This document shows positions 1 to 7,772 of a stretch of 13,670 nucleotides of DNA, piece by piece (within the stretch, counting starts at the first letter, position 1; every line of letters begins with the position of its first letter). The DNA lies in assembly GCA_900556645.1 (NCBI GenBank), contig USPJ01000007.1:1-13670 (forward strand), in the 5' to 3' direction. A model generated the notes under the pieces. That model saw only the letters and a list, made by a program, of their open reading frames with translations. It ran no database searches and was not told where the DNA came from. This DNA is from an uncultured Lachnospiraceae bacterium (GTDB lineage Bacteria > Bacillota_A > Clostridia > Lachnospirales > Lachnospiraceae). The translations under genes were made by a program, and so were the position numbers.

Positions 1-638
1 CCCACCGCACCGATTCAGATGCTTTCGGCAATACCAATGAAATCATCCGTTTCAAGGCAATCCTGCCTACGGAAACTCAGAAGCTTTCCGAAGCTGCCGT
101 TATCAATCTGGAGGATTACACCATCTGGCTGGTGGAGAAAAAGTATGACGTAAACGGTGTAAAAACCAATTATTTTTCCTCCCTCTTTTTGGGATGCTCC
201 GGTCCTCTCAGCTCTAAGAGCCAGCTGGCTATCGTTACCAAAGCCATTGATTCTGTTCAGAAAAAATATTATGACGAGGACGAGCAGTATGAAGTCCAGA
301 TGGACACCAAGCAGATTATCCACTCCAAATTAGAGGAGGAAGGCTGTCTCCACGTTCCCGACGTCATTGACGAGGTGTTTCGGGAAAAGCCGGAATTTAA
401 GGAAGAGGTACAGGAGAAGCTGGAAAAATACCACATGGAAGAGGCCAGCATTACCCCACAGAATGCCTCCACCCTGCGAAAATACGAAAAACAATATCTC
501 TCCACAGACACCGGTGTGGAAATCAAAATCCCAATGGAGCAGTACCGGGACGGAAAAAGTATTGAATTTATCACAAACGATGACGGAAGCATCTCTATTC
601 TCATCAAAAACATAGGGCATATCACATCTAAAATGTAA
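1..638 (+). CDS. Nucleoid-associated protein, NA37 (YejK/NdpA) family, 5'-truncated by the window edge
   Basis: The reading frame is open from base 3 with no stop before 638, so the gene starts to the left of the window; the GTG at 132 is internal and not a start. About 211 C-terminal residues are visible. They begin HRTDSDAFGN and end with GSISILIKNIGHITSK, a tail I recognise from Clostridia proteins of the 37-kDa nucleoid-associated family (Pfam NA37). The family is normally about 330 residues, so roughly two thirds is here. The visible part is acidic and soluble, without signal peptide or membrane segment. Known members associate with the nucleoid, and their exact role in Firmicutes is unclear. 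The gene stands alone on the plus strand, converges with the GGDEF-EAL gene and ends just before an intrinsic terminator. The family call rests on recall of the C-terminal pattern, since the N-terminal part is missing. Confidence 0.8.
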   Translation, partial: HRTDSDAFGNTNEIIRFKAILPTETQKLSEAAVINLEDYTIWLVEKKYDVNGVKTNYFSSLFLGCSGPLSSKSQLAIVTKAIDSVQKKYYDEDEQYEVQMDTKQIIHSKLEEEGCLHVPDVIDEVFREKPEFKEEVQEKLEKYHMEEASITPQNASTLRKYEKQYLSTDTGVEIKIPMEQYRDGKSIEFITNDDGSISILIKNIGHITSKM

Positions 639-652
639 TATACCCCATTTTC

Positions 653-680
653 ACGGAAGTCAAACGGCTTCCGTTTTTTT
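653..680 (+). terminator. Rho-independent terminator of the NA37 gene
   Basis: ACGGAAG (653-659) pairs with CTTCCGT (668-674) around an 8-base loop, and a run of T follows (674-680), 15 bases after the NA37 stop codon. The T run overlaps the stop codon (679-681) of the convergent GGDEF-EAL gene. Read on the minus strand the hairpin is followed by GAAAAT rather than a T run, so it should work mainly in the plus direction. Confidence 0.85.
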
Positions 681-3339
681 ATAAATATTTTTTCTGAAAT
701 TCCTCTTCTCTCAAAGGTCTGTCATAAATATACCCCTGAATGAACTGCACGTTGGACATCTCTTTGAGCTTGTCCAACTGATTTCGTTCTTCCACACCTT
801 CTACACAGACGGTAACCCCGATGGTCTCTGCCAAGGTTCCTACCATGTTGATAAAGGTTTCCGAGTAATCATCCTTTCCGATATCCACCACAAAGCATCG
901 GTCAATCTTAATAATATCTATCGGCAACTCCCGGATATGGTTCAAAGAAGAATAACCGGTTCCAAAATCGTCCAGAGCAACCATAACGCCCAGCTTTTTA
1001 ATTTCTCCCAGTACCTTTTTCATTCTTCCCATATCGTTGATAGCAAGACTTTCCGTTACTTCCAAAGTCAGTCTTTCAGGATTCAGTTTTGTCTCTTCCA
1101 ATACCTTCCGGATTCGTTCCGCAATATCATTCTGCAAAAGCTGAACCACTGACAGATTCACATTGATATGGTATCCGGGATGTCCCATGTCATTCCAGTA
1201 TTTACATCTCTCGCAGGCTTTCCGCAACACAAAATCTCCGATAGGATTAATCAGTCCCAGATACTCTGCCAAAGGAATAAATTCATTTGGTCCCACCAGA
1301 CCCATTTTACCGGAATTCCAACGCACCAGTGCCTCCGCACCGCAGCACTCCTCACCTTTCTTCGTAATATCGATAATTGGCTGATAGTAAACCTCAAATT
1401 CCTCACAGGAGTTGGATGTGGCATCACGCATATTTTTTTCCATATCCAGACGCCGGAAGGAGGTACTTTCCACGTTGTCATTGTAATAAGCAATCCTGTT
1501 TTTTCCTGCTTTCTTCGCCTCGTAAAGGGCAATATCCGCCTTCTTTATCAATTCTGTGACACTGTCTCCATCCACCGGAAACTTCACAACACCCATACTC
1601 ATGGTACAGTAATAATCCGCCCTCTGTAAAAACCACGGCTTATTGAAAATCTTCTGAATTTCATCCAGAATCTCATCTAATCTGTCGTAATGCTCGCAGG
1701 TAACAATGACAATGAATTCGTCACCGCCCATACGGTAACAGCTATCCTCCAGTCCCCGAATCCGCCGTAAACTGGTGGATATTGCCTTTAACAGAATATC
1801 ACCGTAAGGATGCCCCAGACCGTCATTGATATGCTTAAAGTCATCCAAATCCAAGTAAAGCAAGGCTCCTTCTTTTCGTTTTTCCTTTGCCTCACGGATG
1901 TGTTTTCGCAAATCCTGCTCACACCGCATACGGTTGTACAATCCTGTCAGGAAATCGTTATTTGCCTGCCGCTCAATCTTTTGCTGATAGACCTTCTTAT
2001 CCGTCACATCATTAACCACGCAAAGGGTCACTTGCTTACCGTCCACCCAGCTAATGTCTGTCAACTGAATGTCATACCAACGTCCAAATTCCTCAATATA
2101 GGTTTCCGTATGAGGACGGGAAAATCGACTGTCTGTATGATATCTTCGGATAAGGCTGTCCATTTCATGTCTTTGCAAATAAATCTCGAACAGATCTTTA
2201 AACTGCTGATTGGCATAGAGAGATCTTTCTTCTACCAAATCTACCACATAGACACCACATCCGATGTTTTCCAAAATCGCTTCCAAGGAAGCATAGGAGC
2301 TGGCAAGGGAATTCTTAGATATCCGCTTGCTTAAAATACTCTGAATAATCTGTTTTACATCATTGATAAATTTTATCTCTGTCTGAGACCAGACTCTTGC
2401 GTAACGGTTTTCTGAGAAAGCAAGGTACATACTGACCTCTCCGTTGACCTCAATCGGAAGATAAATTCCTGCTTTTCGATGATACTTCTGGAAATAAGTC
2501 TGAAACTTCTCCGGCAAAACCATGTCTGCAGAAATCAGATAAGGCTTTCCGTTGGCCCACGGAACCTCTTCCACCGACATACGGTGCATAACCTTCGCCT
2601 GATTGCTGTCACTGAATCCCCAACGGCAAATCATTTCCAGATACTCTTCATTATCCTTATCAATCTGTAAAAGACTTGCTGTTTCAATGTCCAGATAATC
2701 ACAGACCTTCTCTAAAATAGTATCTACAATCTCTGTAAATGCCTGCTCACTCTCTAACATACCCACTACTTGAGTCATAACCTCGCTACGGTGCAGTTCA
2801 GCCTTGATACGCACTTCAGATTCCTTACTCTGCTGAAATGCCTCCTGGGCTATAATCTCTTCCAACTTGATTGCGAAATACTGTTTCGTCAAGCTGGACA
2901 AAAAAGCCAGCGAAGCGAAAAATCTGTCTGCGGTAGTGGTTTTCATAAACTCAGGCACCTGAGAATCGGGAGTGATATTTTCTTCGATAATCCCTTGGAC
3001 AATCCAAATGGCAATGGTCTCTCCTCCCACCCGGATGGAAACACCGCACATTTTTAAATAATCCTCTCCAATGTCTTCCTCTACGATTTCTTCGATATGG
3101 TTGTCTAACAGTTTCTTTACCAATGCTTTCTGATGCTGGATTGGAAACTTTTCTTTCAGATAATTCCGCTCTGCCTCACTGCCGTATTTTTTGGTCACAA
3201 CATCTCCGTCTTTGTCCAGACAGATGCTGTATATGTTGTTTGCCGGACAGAAATTATCCTGAAGCATCTGCACCATACCGGAATCTAACAGAGAATTCCC
3301 AAATTCAGTTTTCTTCTTACTTCCTTTTGAAGACTCCAT
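679..3339 (-). CDS. Cyclic-di-GMP signalling protein: N-terminal sensory region, GAF, PAS, GGDEF, EAL
   Basis: This 886-residue soluble protein should make and/or break cyclic-di-GMP. Residues about 16-165 form a sensory-looking region that I cannot assign firmly; it distantly recalls PocR-type ligand domains but lacks their Cys pattern. A GAF-like domain follows (about 196-336), then a PAS domain (about 345-450). The GGDEF domain (about 455-620) has DFLTGLYNR, DLDDFKHIND and an intact GGDEF at 538-542. The residues where an RxxD inhibitory site would sit read GLED, so the product-inhibition site is probably lost. The EAL domain (about 640-886) keeps EALVRW (669), NVNLS, LEVTES, DDFGTGYSSL (790-799), KIDR, EGVE and QGY (868-870), so phosphodiesterase activity is likely. 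There is no membrane segment. AAAGGAG at the end of the upstream gene is its ribosome site, with a 5-base gap, so it is the last gene of the dapF cluster. Confidence 0.95.
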   Translation of the reverse strand: MESSKGSKKKTEFGNSLLDSGMVQMLQDNFCPANNIYSICLDKDGDVVTKKYGSEAERNYLKEKFPIQHQKALVKKLLDNHIEEIVEEDIGEDYLKMCGVSIRVGGETIAIWIVQGIIEENITPDSQVPEFMKTTTADRFFASLAFLSSLTKQYFAIKLEEIIAQEAFQQSKESEVRIKAELHRSEVMTQVVGMLESEQAFTEIVDTILEKVCDYLDIETASLLQIDKDNEEYLEMICRWGFSDSNQAKVMHRMSVEEVPWANGKPYLISADMVLPEKFQTYFQKYHRKAGIYLPIEVNGEVSMYLAFSENRYARVWSQTEIKFINDVKQIIQSILSKRISKNSLASSYASLEAILENIGCGVYVVDLVEERSLYANQQFKDLFEIYLQRHEMDSLIRRYHTDSRFSRPHTETYIEEFGRWYDIQLTDISWVDGKQVTLCVVNDVTDKKVYQQKIERQANNDFLTGLYNRMRCEQDLRKHIREAKEKRKEGALLYLDLDDFKHINDGLGHPYGDILLKAISTSLRRIRGLEDSCYRMGGDEFIVIVTCEHYDRLDEILDEIQKIFNKPWFLQRADYYCTMSMGVVKFPVDGDSVTELIKKADIALYEAKKAGKNRIAYYNDNVESTSFRRLDMEKNMRDATSNSCEEFEVYYQPIIDITKKGEECCGAEALVRWNSGKMGLVGPNEFIPLAEYLGLINPIGDFVLRKACERCKYWNDMGHPGYHINVNLSVVQLLQNDIAERIRKVLEETKLNPERLTLEVTESLAINDMGRMKKVLGEIKKLGVMVALDDFGTGYSSLNHIRELPIDIIKIDRCFVVDIGKDDYSETFINMVGTLAETIGVTVCVEGVEERNQLDKLKEMSNVQFIQGYIYDRPLREEEFQKKYL

Positions 3340-3344
3340 GAACC

Positions 3345-4823
3345 TTACTCCTTTGTCTCTATGATGAATAGACAGTACCCTTCTTTTTCCCGGATACAGT
3401 ATTCTTTCAATAACCCAAACTCTCTGTGTAAACGCAGTTGTTTTTTCACAAACCCAGTCTCATTGGTATACAGAACCATGATTCCTCTTTTTTTCAGCAA
3501 CGTTCCTGCTTTTTCAAAGAACTGCCGATAAAAAGCGTCCTGCTCTTCTTTGGTTTTCTTCCCTTTTGCAGGCATATTGGCAATCAATTCGTCAAATCTG
3601 TCCCGATGGGTAAAATCAAAGAAATCCCTGTGTACATAGTGAATGTTTTCTCCCGCCAGTTCTGTATTCTCCCTGGCTCCCTGTATGGCATCTCCATAAG
3701 TATCCACACCGTACAATGCCTTTGCCGGATAAGCTGCTTTCCGCTCTATCAGCATGGTTCCCACACCACAGAAAGGATCCAGCACACAGGCATCCTCACT
3801 GAGATATGGCAATGCCAGCCGCATCAGCAATGCCGCCTGTGCCGGATGTATTGACACCGGCAGTGCATTTTTCCGATAACGAAAACGCTCCATAGGCATT
3901 GTGTAAAATTTCAAATATGGTTGAAAGGTTCCATCCTTACTTTGGATGAACCGTATCTCTATCTCATAGTCATTGGCAGAATTGATAAGTCTCCTGCCGC
4001 TTTTTTCTTCCAATCCTGCCGCCACCTGCTTCAAAAAAGCATTTTTTTCCTCTGTCTCCATAGGGGACAAAATATTCATTCTGAAATAATAAGGTGGCTG
4101 TCCCTTTAAATGCTGAGAAAGCAACTCCATCAAATCGCTCTCCAACAATCTCCCGGCTGCCGAATTCGGTTCTTTTTCTATCTTTTCTTTACAATGAATC
4201 CCAAAAAGCATTTCCCGAAAAGTCCGAATATGAGTAACGGGTTTTAGATTCTTTGTCCTGACCTTTACTCCTGTTGATGACACGGCAACTCTGGCATTTT
4301 TTACCTGCTCTGCCGTAATTCCCGAATATCCCTTGTCGGTGGTAAGTACCACCTCCGACTCTATATCGTAACCGCAAAAGGAATGTCTTTTATGTCCCTC
4401 TTCTTTACTCAGTAATATCTCCAGTTCCCGCAGCTCCTGCCTTATATGCTTTTTATTCTCCTCCGGGGGTTCTTCTTCCAACAGAGTCCGATAGATTTCC
4501 TTTAACTGCTCCAGATAACTGCTGCAGTCAAATTTCTGCATGGCTTTTAAATAACTGCTCTTTACAAAAAGCTGCTGTTCTTTTTTATACGCAGAAAACA
4601 GAGCTTCCAGCAATTCACTCCTGCCAAGCTCTCCTATCATTAACGCTGTATTTTTCCGTACTTTTGCATCCTCATGCTGCAAAAGTCCCTCCCACAGGGA
4701 ATCCTCACTTTCTGCATTCAACAGCTTTTTTGCGGAGGAATCCTCTTTTACCAGTTCCTTCATTCGTATCAGGTTCTGGCGGACATCCCGCTGTTCCTTT
4801 AACGCTGCCAACTCTTCCTTCAT
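3345..4823 (-). CDS. Probable RNA methyltransferase (UPF0020/THUMP-type) with N-terminal HEAT-like repeats
   Basis: From the ATG at 4823 this encodes 492 residues. Residues about 40-115 are helical and resemble HEAT repeats (LLQHEDAKVRKNTALMIGEL). Residues about 200-320 resemble the THUMP-linked segment of RNA methylases, with YEIEIRF and FRYRKNALPVSIHPAQAALL. The C-terminal Rossmann domain has SAM motif I, VLDPFCGVGTMLIE (347-360), and the acidic GVDTYGDAI. The catalytic motif IV reads NMPAKG (416-421) where relatives usually have NPPY or NLPFG. The likely role is base methylation of tRNA or rRNA with S-adenosylmethionine; the target base is not predictable. Start choice: an in-frame TTG at 4883 with AGGCGG upstream would add 20 residues. 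I prefer ATG 4823 because GGTGAG precedes it and the extra residues do not look like part of a domain. It lies between the amidase and GGDEF-EAL genes. Confidence 0.82.
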   Translation of the reverse strand: MKEELAALKEQRDVRQNLIRMKELVKEDSSAKKLLNAESEDSLWEGLLQHEDAKVRKNTALMIGELGRSELLEALFSAYKKEQQLFVKSSYLKAMQKFDCSSYLEQLKEIYRTLLEEEPPEENKKHIRQELRELEILLSKEEGHKRHSFCGYDIESEVVLTTDKGYSGITAEQVKNARVAVSSTGVKVRTKNLKPVTHIRTFREMLFGIHCKEKIEKEPNSAAGRLLESDLMELLSQHLKGQPPYYFRMNILSPMETEEKNAFLKQVAAGLEEKSGRRLINSANDYEIEIRFIQSKDGTFQPYLKFYTMPMERFRYRKNALPVSIHPAQAALLMRLALPYLSEDACVLDPFCGVGTMLIERKAAYPAKALYGVDTYGDAIQGARENTELAGENIHYVHRDFFDFTHRDRFDELIANMPAKGKKTKEEQDAFYRQFFEKAGTLLKKRGIMVLYTNETGFVKKQLRLHREFGLLKEYCIREKEGYCLFIIETKE

Positions 4824-4896
4824 TTTCTCACCCATGTACAATTTTACTTGATTTTCCAAGTGTTGGCAACCAGCAAAATCCAAATACCGCCTAATT

Positions 4897-5634
4897 TTAT
4901 TGCGGTTCCGGTACTACGCCGTTCTTTTCAATATATTCATCCACTTTTTTTAAAAAAGTTTCCCATTCTTTCTCATGTTCCACATAGTAAATCGGACATT
5001 TTTTACCACTGACATCATAGTGACGTATCACATCCTCCGTGGTGAGTCCGTACCGTCCCAACAGCCATGCCGTCAGATGCACCAAAGTATCCTCCGTCTC
5101 CTGATTGAACTTTCCGGTTTTATCCTCATGACAGCACTCTATGGAAATGGTATCGTAGTTCCTGTCGTTGGAGGCGTAGGACACCTCGTTGCAAGGAATA
5201 CACTGTACAATCTCCCCGTCCAGACCAATGATAAAATGGGCACTTGCCTTGGTCAGATGGGAATCCTGCAATCCATTAAAGTAATCCCGGTTCTGTTTGG
5301 CTGTGGTTCCCGGATTGGCTGTGTAATGTATGACAATCGAATTGACCTTCTCCAATGCAATTCCCGGTCTGGAGTATTCATTGATATCCAGTAAATCCAC
5401 GGTATAATCCGGTGGGTTCTCTACGATTTTCCCGGAATAGCCGTTGGCTGTGGCTGCCCTTGTCTTTTTGACATGATGAATCAACAGAATTCCTCCTGTT
5501 ACAACCAGCACCACAATCGTAATTATCATTACCCGTCTGATAACTTCTCTCTGTCTCCGTCTCTTCGCCTGTTCTCTTTTCTGTTGCCGCAGTCTCTCCA
5601 TTCTGCGTCTATATATTTCTTCTTCCGATAACAT
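4897..5634 (-). CDS. Membrane-anchored N-acetylmuramoyl-L-alanine amidase (Amidase_2/PGRP fold)
   Basis: This 245-residue protein should hydrolyse the bond between N-acetylmuramic acid and L-alanine in peptidoglycan. Residues 1-34 are strongly basic (RRRMERLRQQKR and similar). A single membrane segment (about 35-53) without a lipobox or clear cleavage site follows, so the protein is probably type II with the enzyme outside the cell. The Amidase_2 domain (about 95-225) shows the T7-lysozyme/AmpD-type zinc ligands: His103 in IVIHYTANPG, His205 in RHYDVSGKKCP and Cys213. The segment SASAHFIIGLDG is TKASAHFIIGLDG in full context and, with ISIECCHE (Glu166), is also typical. There is no cell-wall binding domain. 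AAGGAG lies about 10 bases before the ATG. The gene follows the nitrilase gene after 73 bases and precedes the methyltransferase closely. Being in a run that begins with dapF and dapL suggests wall turnover coupled to wall-precursor supply. Confidence 0.93.
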   Translation of the reverse strand: MLSEEEIYRRRMERLRQQKREQAKRRRQREVIRRVMIITIVVLVVTGGILLIHHVKKTRAATANGYSGKIVENPPDYTVDLLDINEYSRPGIALEKVNSIVIHYTANPGTTAKQNRDYFNGLQDSHLTKASAHFIIGLDGEIVQCIPCNEVSYASNDRNYDTISIECCHEDKTGKFNQETEDTLVHLTAWLLGRYGLTTEDVIRHYDVSGKKCPIYYVEHEKEWETFLKKVDEYIEKNGVVPEPQ

Positions 5635-5637
5635 AAA

Positions 5638-5679
5638 ATGCCGACTCCTTCGTACCTATTATACATCAGCAGTCGACAT
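5638..5679 (-). promoter_or_regulatory. Possible stem-loop over the amidase ribosome site, with an internal TATAAT
   Basis: On the minus-strand RNA, AUGUCGACU (5679-5671) can pair with AGUCGGCAU (5646-5638) through nine pairs including one U-G wobble, around a 24-base loop. The AAGGAG of the amidase (5645-5650) lies at the loop/stem border, so folding could hide it. The wobble pair becomes a C-A mismatch on the plus strand, so the fold favours minus-strand RNA. The loop also holds TATAAT (5658-5663), but no good -35 lies 16-18 bases upstream and a start there would leave almost no leader. Both readings are weak. Confidence 0.3.
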
Positions 5680-5707
5680 TTTTCTTCGTTCTTTTTCTTA
5701 ATTTTTT

Positions 5708-6517
5708 CTAAAGATTCATCTCATCCCAGAATCTTTTATAAAGCTCTTCCCTACGGTCCTGTTTGCAGGGAAACTCTTTGCGGAATTCCTCCGCTTCGTT
5801 CTCAATCTCATAGCTTAACAGACACTCCCGCTCTCCGTCCGCCTCCGCTTCCCAGAGCACCTGGGATTTCAAAAGTTCTCCTTTTGGATCGTAAATGGCA
5901 CTGTTTCCGGTATAGAACAATCCTCCGATACTTCCCACGCAGTTGATTCCTGCCATATAGCACTGGTTCTCCACCGACCTTGCTTTCAACAGACAGCTCC
6001 ATTGGTCGCCTCGGGAAGCCGGCCAGTTGGCAGGTACCACAATAAAATCCGCTTTCTTGGACAGGGCAGAAAACAATTCCGGGAACCGCAAATCATAGCA
6101 GATGGCTGTCCCCACCGTAAATTCTTTGTAGGGTGCATAGGCTAAGGAATCTCCGCCCTCCACATACTGTTCTTCCTGTGAGAAAGTAAAGGGATGGATT
6201 TTTGCAAAATCCAAAAGTTCGGTTCCATCCGGCTGTAAAATCGTATAGTAATTTCTGCATTTTCCATTGACCTTCTTCGCCCAGCCGAATCCCACTGCCG
6301 TGTCTGCTTTTTTTACCAGTTCTTTCATTGCTTGCAGGGTTTCCTCCTGCTCCTCCCCATGCTTCATAACCTCTGTGGAAAATCCTGTAAAGCTCATCTC
6401 AGGGAACAACAGCAAATCTGATTTTCCCTTGCAGCACTTCAACAACATCTCTGCCTTTTCCAGATTCGCTTCCCGATTCTCCCAGATGGTCTTTGTCTGT
6501 GCCAATACAATCTTCAT
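5708..6517 (-). CDS. Carbon-nitrogen hydrolase, nitrilase superfamily (omega-amidase/YafV-like)
   Basis: This 269-residue cytosolic enzyme belongs to the nitrilase superfamily. The catalytic triad is visible: Glu40 in LLLFPEMSFTGFS, Lys106 in FAKIHPF and Cys140 in VGTAICYDLRFPELF. The segment PANWPASRGDQWSCLLKARSVENQCY (in part: NWPASRGDQW, then ARSVENQCY) matches the YafV/Nit2 omega-amidase branch, whose members release ammonia from 2-oxoacid amides such as alpha-ketoglutaramate. The precise substrate is an inference. Length is normal for the family. The start is supported by AAGGA about 7 bases upstream of the ATG. It follows dapL by 15 bases, so the two are surely co-transcribed. Metabolite repair next to an aminotransferase would be consistent, since omega-amidases often act with glutamine transaminases, but DapL normally uses glutamate. 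Confidence 0.9.
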   Translation of the reverse strand: MKIVLAQTKTIWENREANLEKAEMLLKCCKGKSDLLLFPEMSFTGFSTEVMKHGEEQEETLQAMKELVKKADTAVGFGWAKKVNGKCRNYYTILQPDGTELLDFAKIHPFTFSQEEQYVEGGDSLAYAPYKEFTVGTAICYDLRFPELFSALSKKADFIVVPANWPASRGDQWSCLLKARSVENQCYMAGINCVGSIGGLFYTGNSAIYDPKGELLKSQVLWEAEADGERECLLSYEIENEAEEFRKEFPCKQDRREELYKRFWDEMNL

Positions 6518-6532
6518 GGTCTGTCCTTCTTT

Positions 6533-7747
6533 TTATAATTTCTTAATCCGCTCTAAAGCTGCCACGGTATTCTCGTAGCTTCCAAAGGCTGTCAGTCGGA
6601 AATATCCTTCTCCGCTTGGTCCGAAGCCGGAGCCCGGTGTTCCTACCACATTGGCATTCTCCAACAGATAGTCAAAGAAATCCCATGAGGTCATCTTGTC
6701 CGGTGTCTTCAACCAGATATATGGAGCATTCACACCGCCGAATACGGTAAATCCTGCCTCCTGTAATCCGTTTTTGATGGTGGCTGCATTTTTCATGTAG
6801 TAAGCCACCTGTTCCTTCAACTGTGCCTTTCCTGCCTCGGAGTACACAGCCTCTCCTGCTCTCTGAATGATGTACGGAGCACCGTTAAATTTGGTTCCGT
6901 GGCGTCTTGCCCACATACCATGAAGGGCAACTCCCCCTCTTTCCAAATCCTTCGGTACAACAGTATATCCTAAACGCACACCGGTAAATCCTGCATTTTT
7001 GGAGAAACTCTTAATCTCGATAGCACAGGTTCTGGCTCCCTCACACTCATAGATGGTATGTGCCACGTCGGTTTCTGAAATATATGCCTCATAAGCTCCG
7101 TCATAAATGATGATGGCTCCCACTTTATTTGCATAATCCACCCATTCCTGAAGCTGTGATTTTGTGATGGTGGTTCCTGTCGGGTTATTCGGCAGGCATA
7201 AATAAATGACATCCGGTGTCTCCTTTGGAAATTCCGGCACAAATCCGTTTTCCTGGGTACATGGCATATAGATGACATTGCTCCATGTCTCTGTGTTAGT
7301 ATCATAAACTCCGGTTCTTCCTGCCATAACATTGGAATCCACATAAACCGGATAAACCGGGTCGCAGACTGCAATCTTGGTATCTGCCGCAAACAATTCC
7401 TGAATATTGGCAGAATCACATTTCGCTCCGTCGGATACAAAAATCTCATCCGGTGCAATGTCGCATCCTCTGTCTGCATAATCATTTTTTGCAATGGTAT
7501 TTCTCAAAAATTCATAGCCTAAATCCGGGGCATAGCCGTGGAAGGTCTCAGCATTTCCCATCTCATCCACCGCTTTGTGCAATGCCTCGATAATTGCCGG
7601 AGCCAAAGGCTGGGTCACATCACCGATTCCCAGACGGATTAACTCCTTGTCCGGATTTGCCTGCTGATATGCTGCTACTTTTTTTGCAATGTTACTGAAC
7701 AGATAACTGCCCGGTAATTTCTGAAAATTGTCATTTACCTGAAACAT
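6533..7747 (-). CDS. dapL: LL-diaminopimelate aminotransferase
   Basis: This PLP enzyme converts tetrahydrodipicolinate and glutamate to LL-diaminopimelate and 2-oxoglutarate, a one-step bypass of the succinylase, acetylase and dehydrogenase routes to lysine and peptidoglycan. From the ATG at 7747 it has 404 residues, normal for DapL. It begins MFQVNDNFQKLPGSYLFS, the family's characteristic N-terminus. Other landmarks are IRLGIGDVTQPL, LPNNPTGT (186-192), the PLP lysine Lys250 in IKSFSKNAGFTGVRLGY, and the substrate-carboxylate arginine region GYFRLTAFGS near the C-terminus. Start choice: a GTG at 7780 in the same frame would add 11 residues and overlap dapF, but AGAGAGG sits 6 bases before the 7747 ATG and homologues start there. 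It lies 25 bases after dapF. Confidence 0.97.
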   Translation of the reverse strand: MFQVNDNFQKLPGSYLFSNIAKKVAAYQQANPDKELIRLGIGDVTQPLAPAIIEALHKAVDEMGNAETFHGYAPDLGYEFLRNTIAKNDYADRGCDIAPDEIFVSDGAKCDSANIQELFAADTKIAVCDPVYPVYVDSNVMAGRTGVYDTNTETWSNVIYMPCTQENGFVPEFPKETPDVIYLCLPNNPTGTTITKSQLQEWVDYANKVGAIIIYDGAYEAYISETDVAHTIYECEGARTCAIEIKSFSKNAGFTGVRLGYTVVPKDLERGGVALHGMWARRHGTKFNGAPYIIQRAGEAVYSEAGKAQLKEQVAYYMKNAATIKNGLQEAGFTVFGGVNAPYIWLKTPDKMTSWDFFDYLLENANVVGTPGSGFGPSGEGYFRLTAFGSYENTVAALERIKKL

Positions 7748-7753
7748 ATTTTT

Positions 7754-7760
7754 CCTCTCT
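7754..7760 (-). promoter_or_regulatory. Ribosome binding site that fixes the dapL start
   Basis: AGAGAGG on the minus strand, 6 bases before the ATG at 7747. It supports that start over the upstream in-frame GTG at 7780. Confidence 0.8.
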
Positions 7761-7772
7761 CTTTCTTGTATT

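Noticed and set aside
679..700. Terminator for the GGDEF-EAL gene on the minus strand
   Set aside because: The hairpin at 653-674 is followed by GAAAAT in that direction, without a U run; it fits the plus-strand gene.
1168..1629. Plus-strand open frame of about 150 codons inside the GGDEF-EAL gene
   Set aside because: It is antisense to conserved GGDEF/EAL sequence, has no ribosome site and resembles no protein.
6970..7494. Second minus-strand frame inside dapL
   Set aside because: It overlaps the conserved DapL frame completely, and its Met/Arg/Ile-rich product is the usual out-of-frame shadow.
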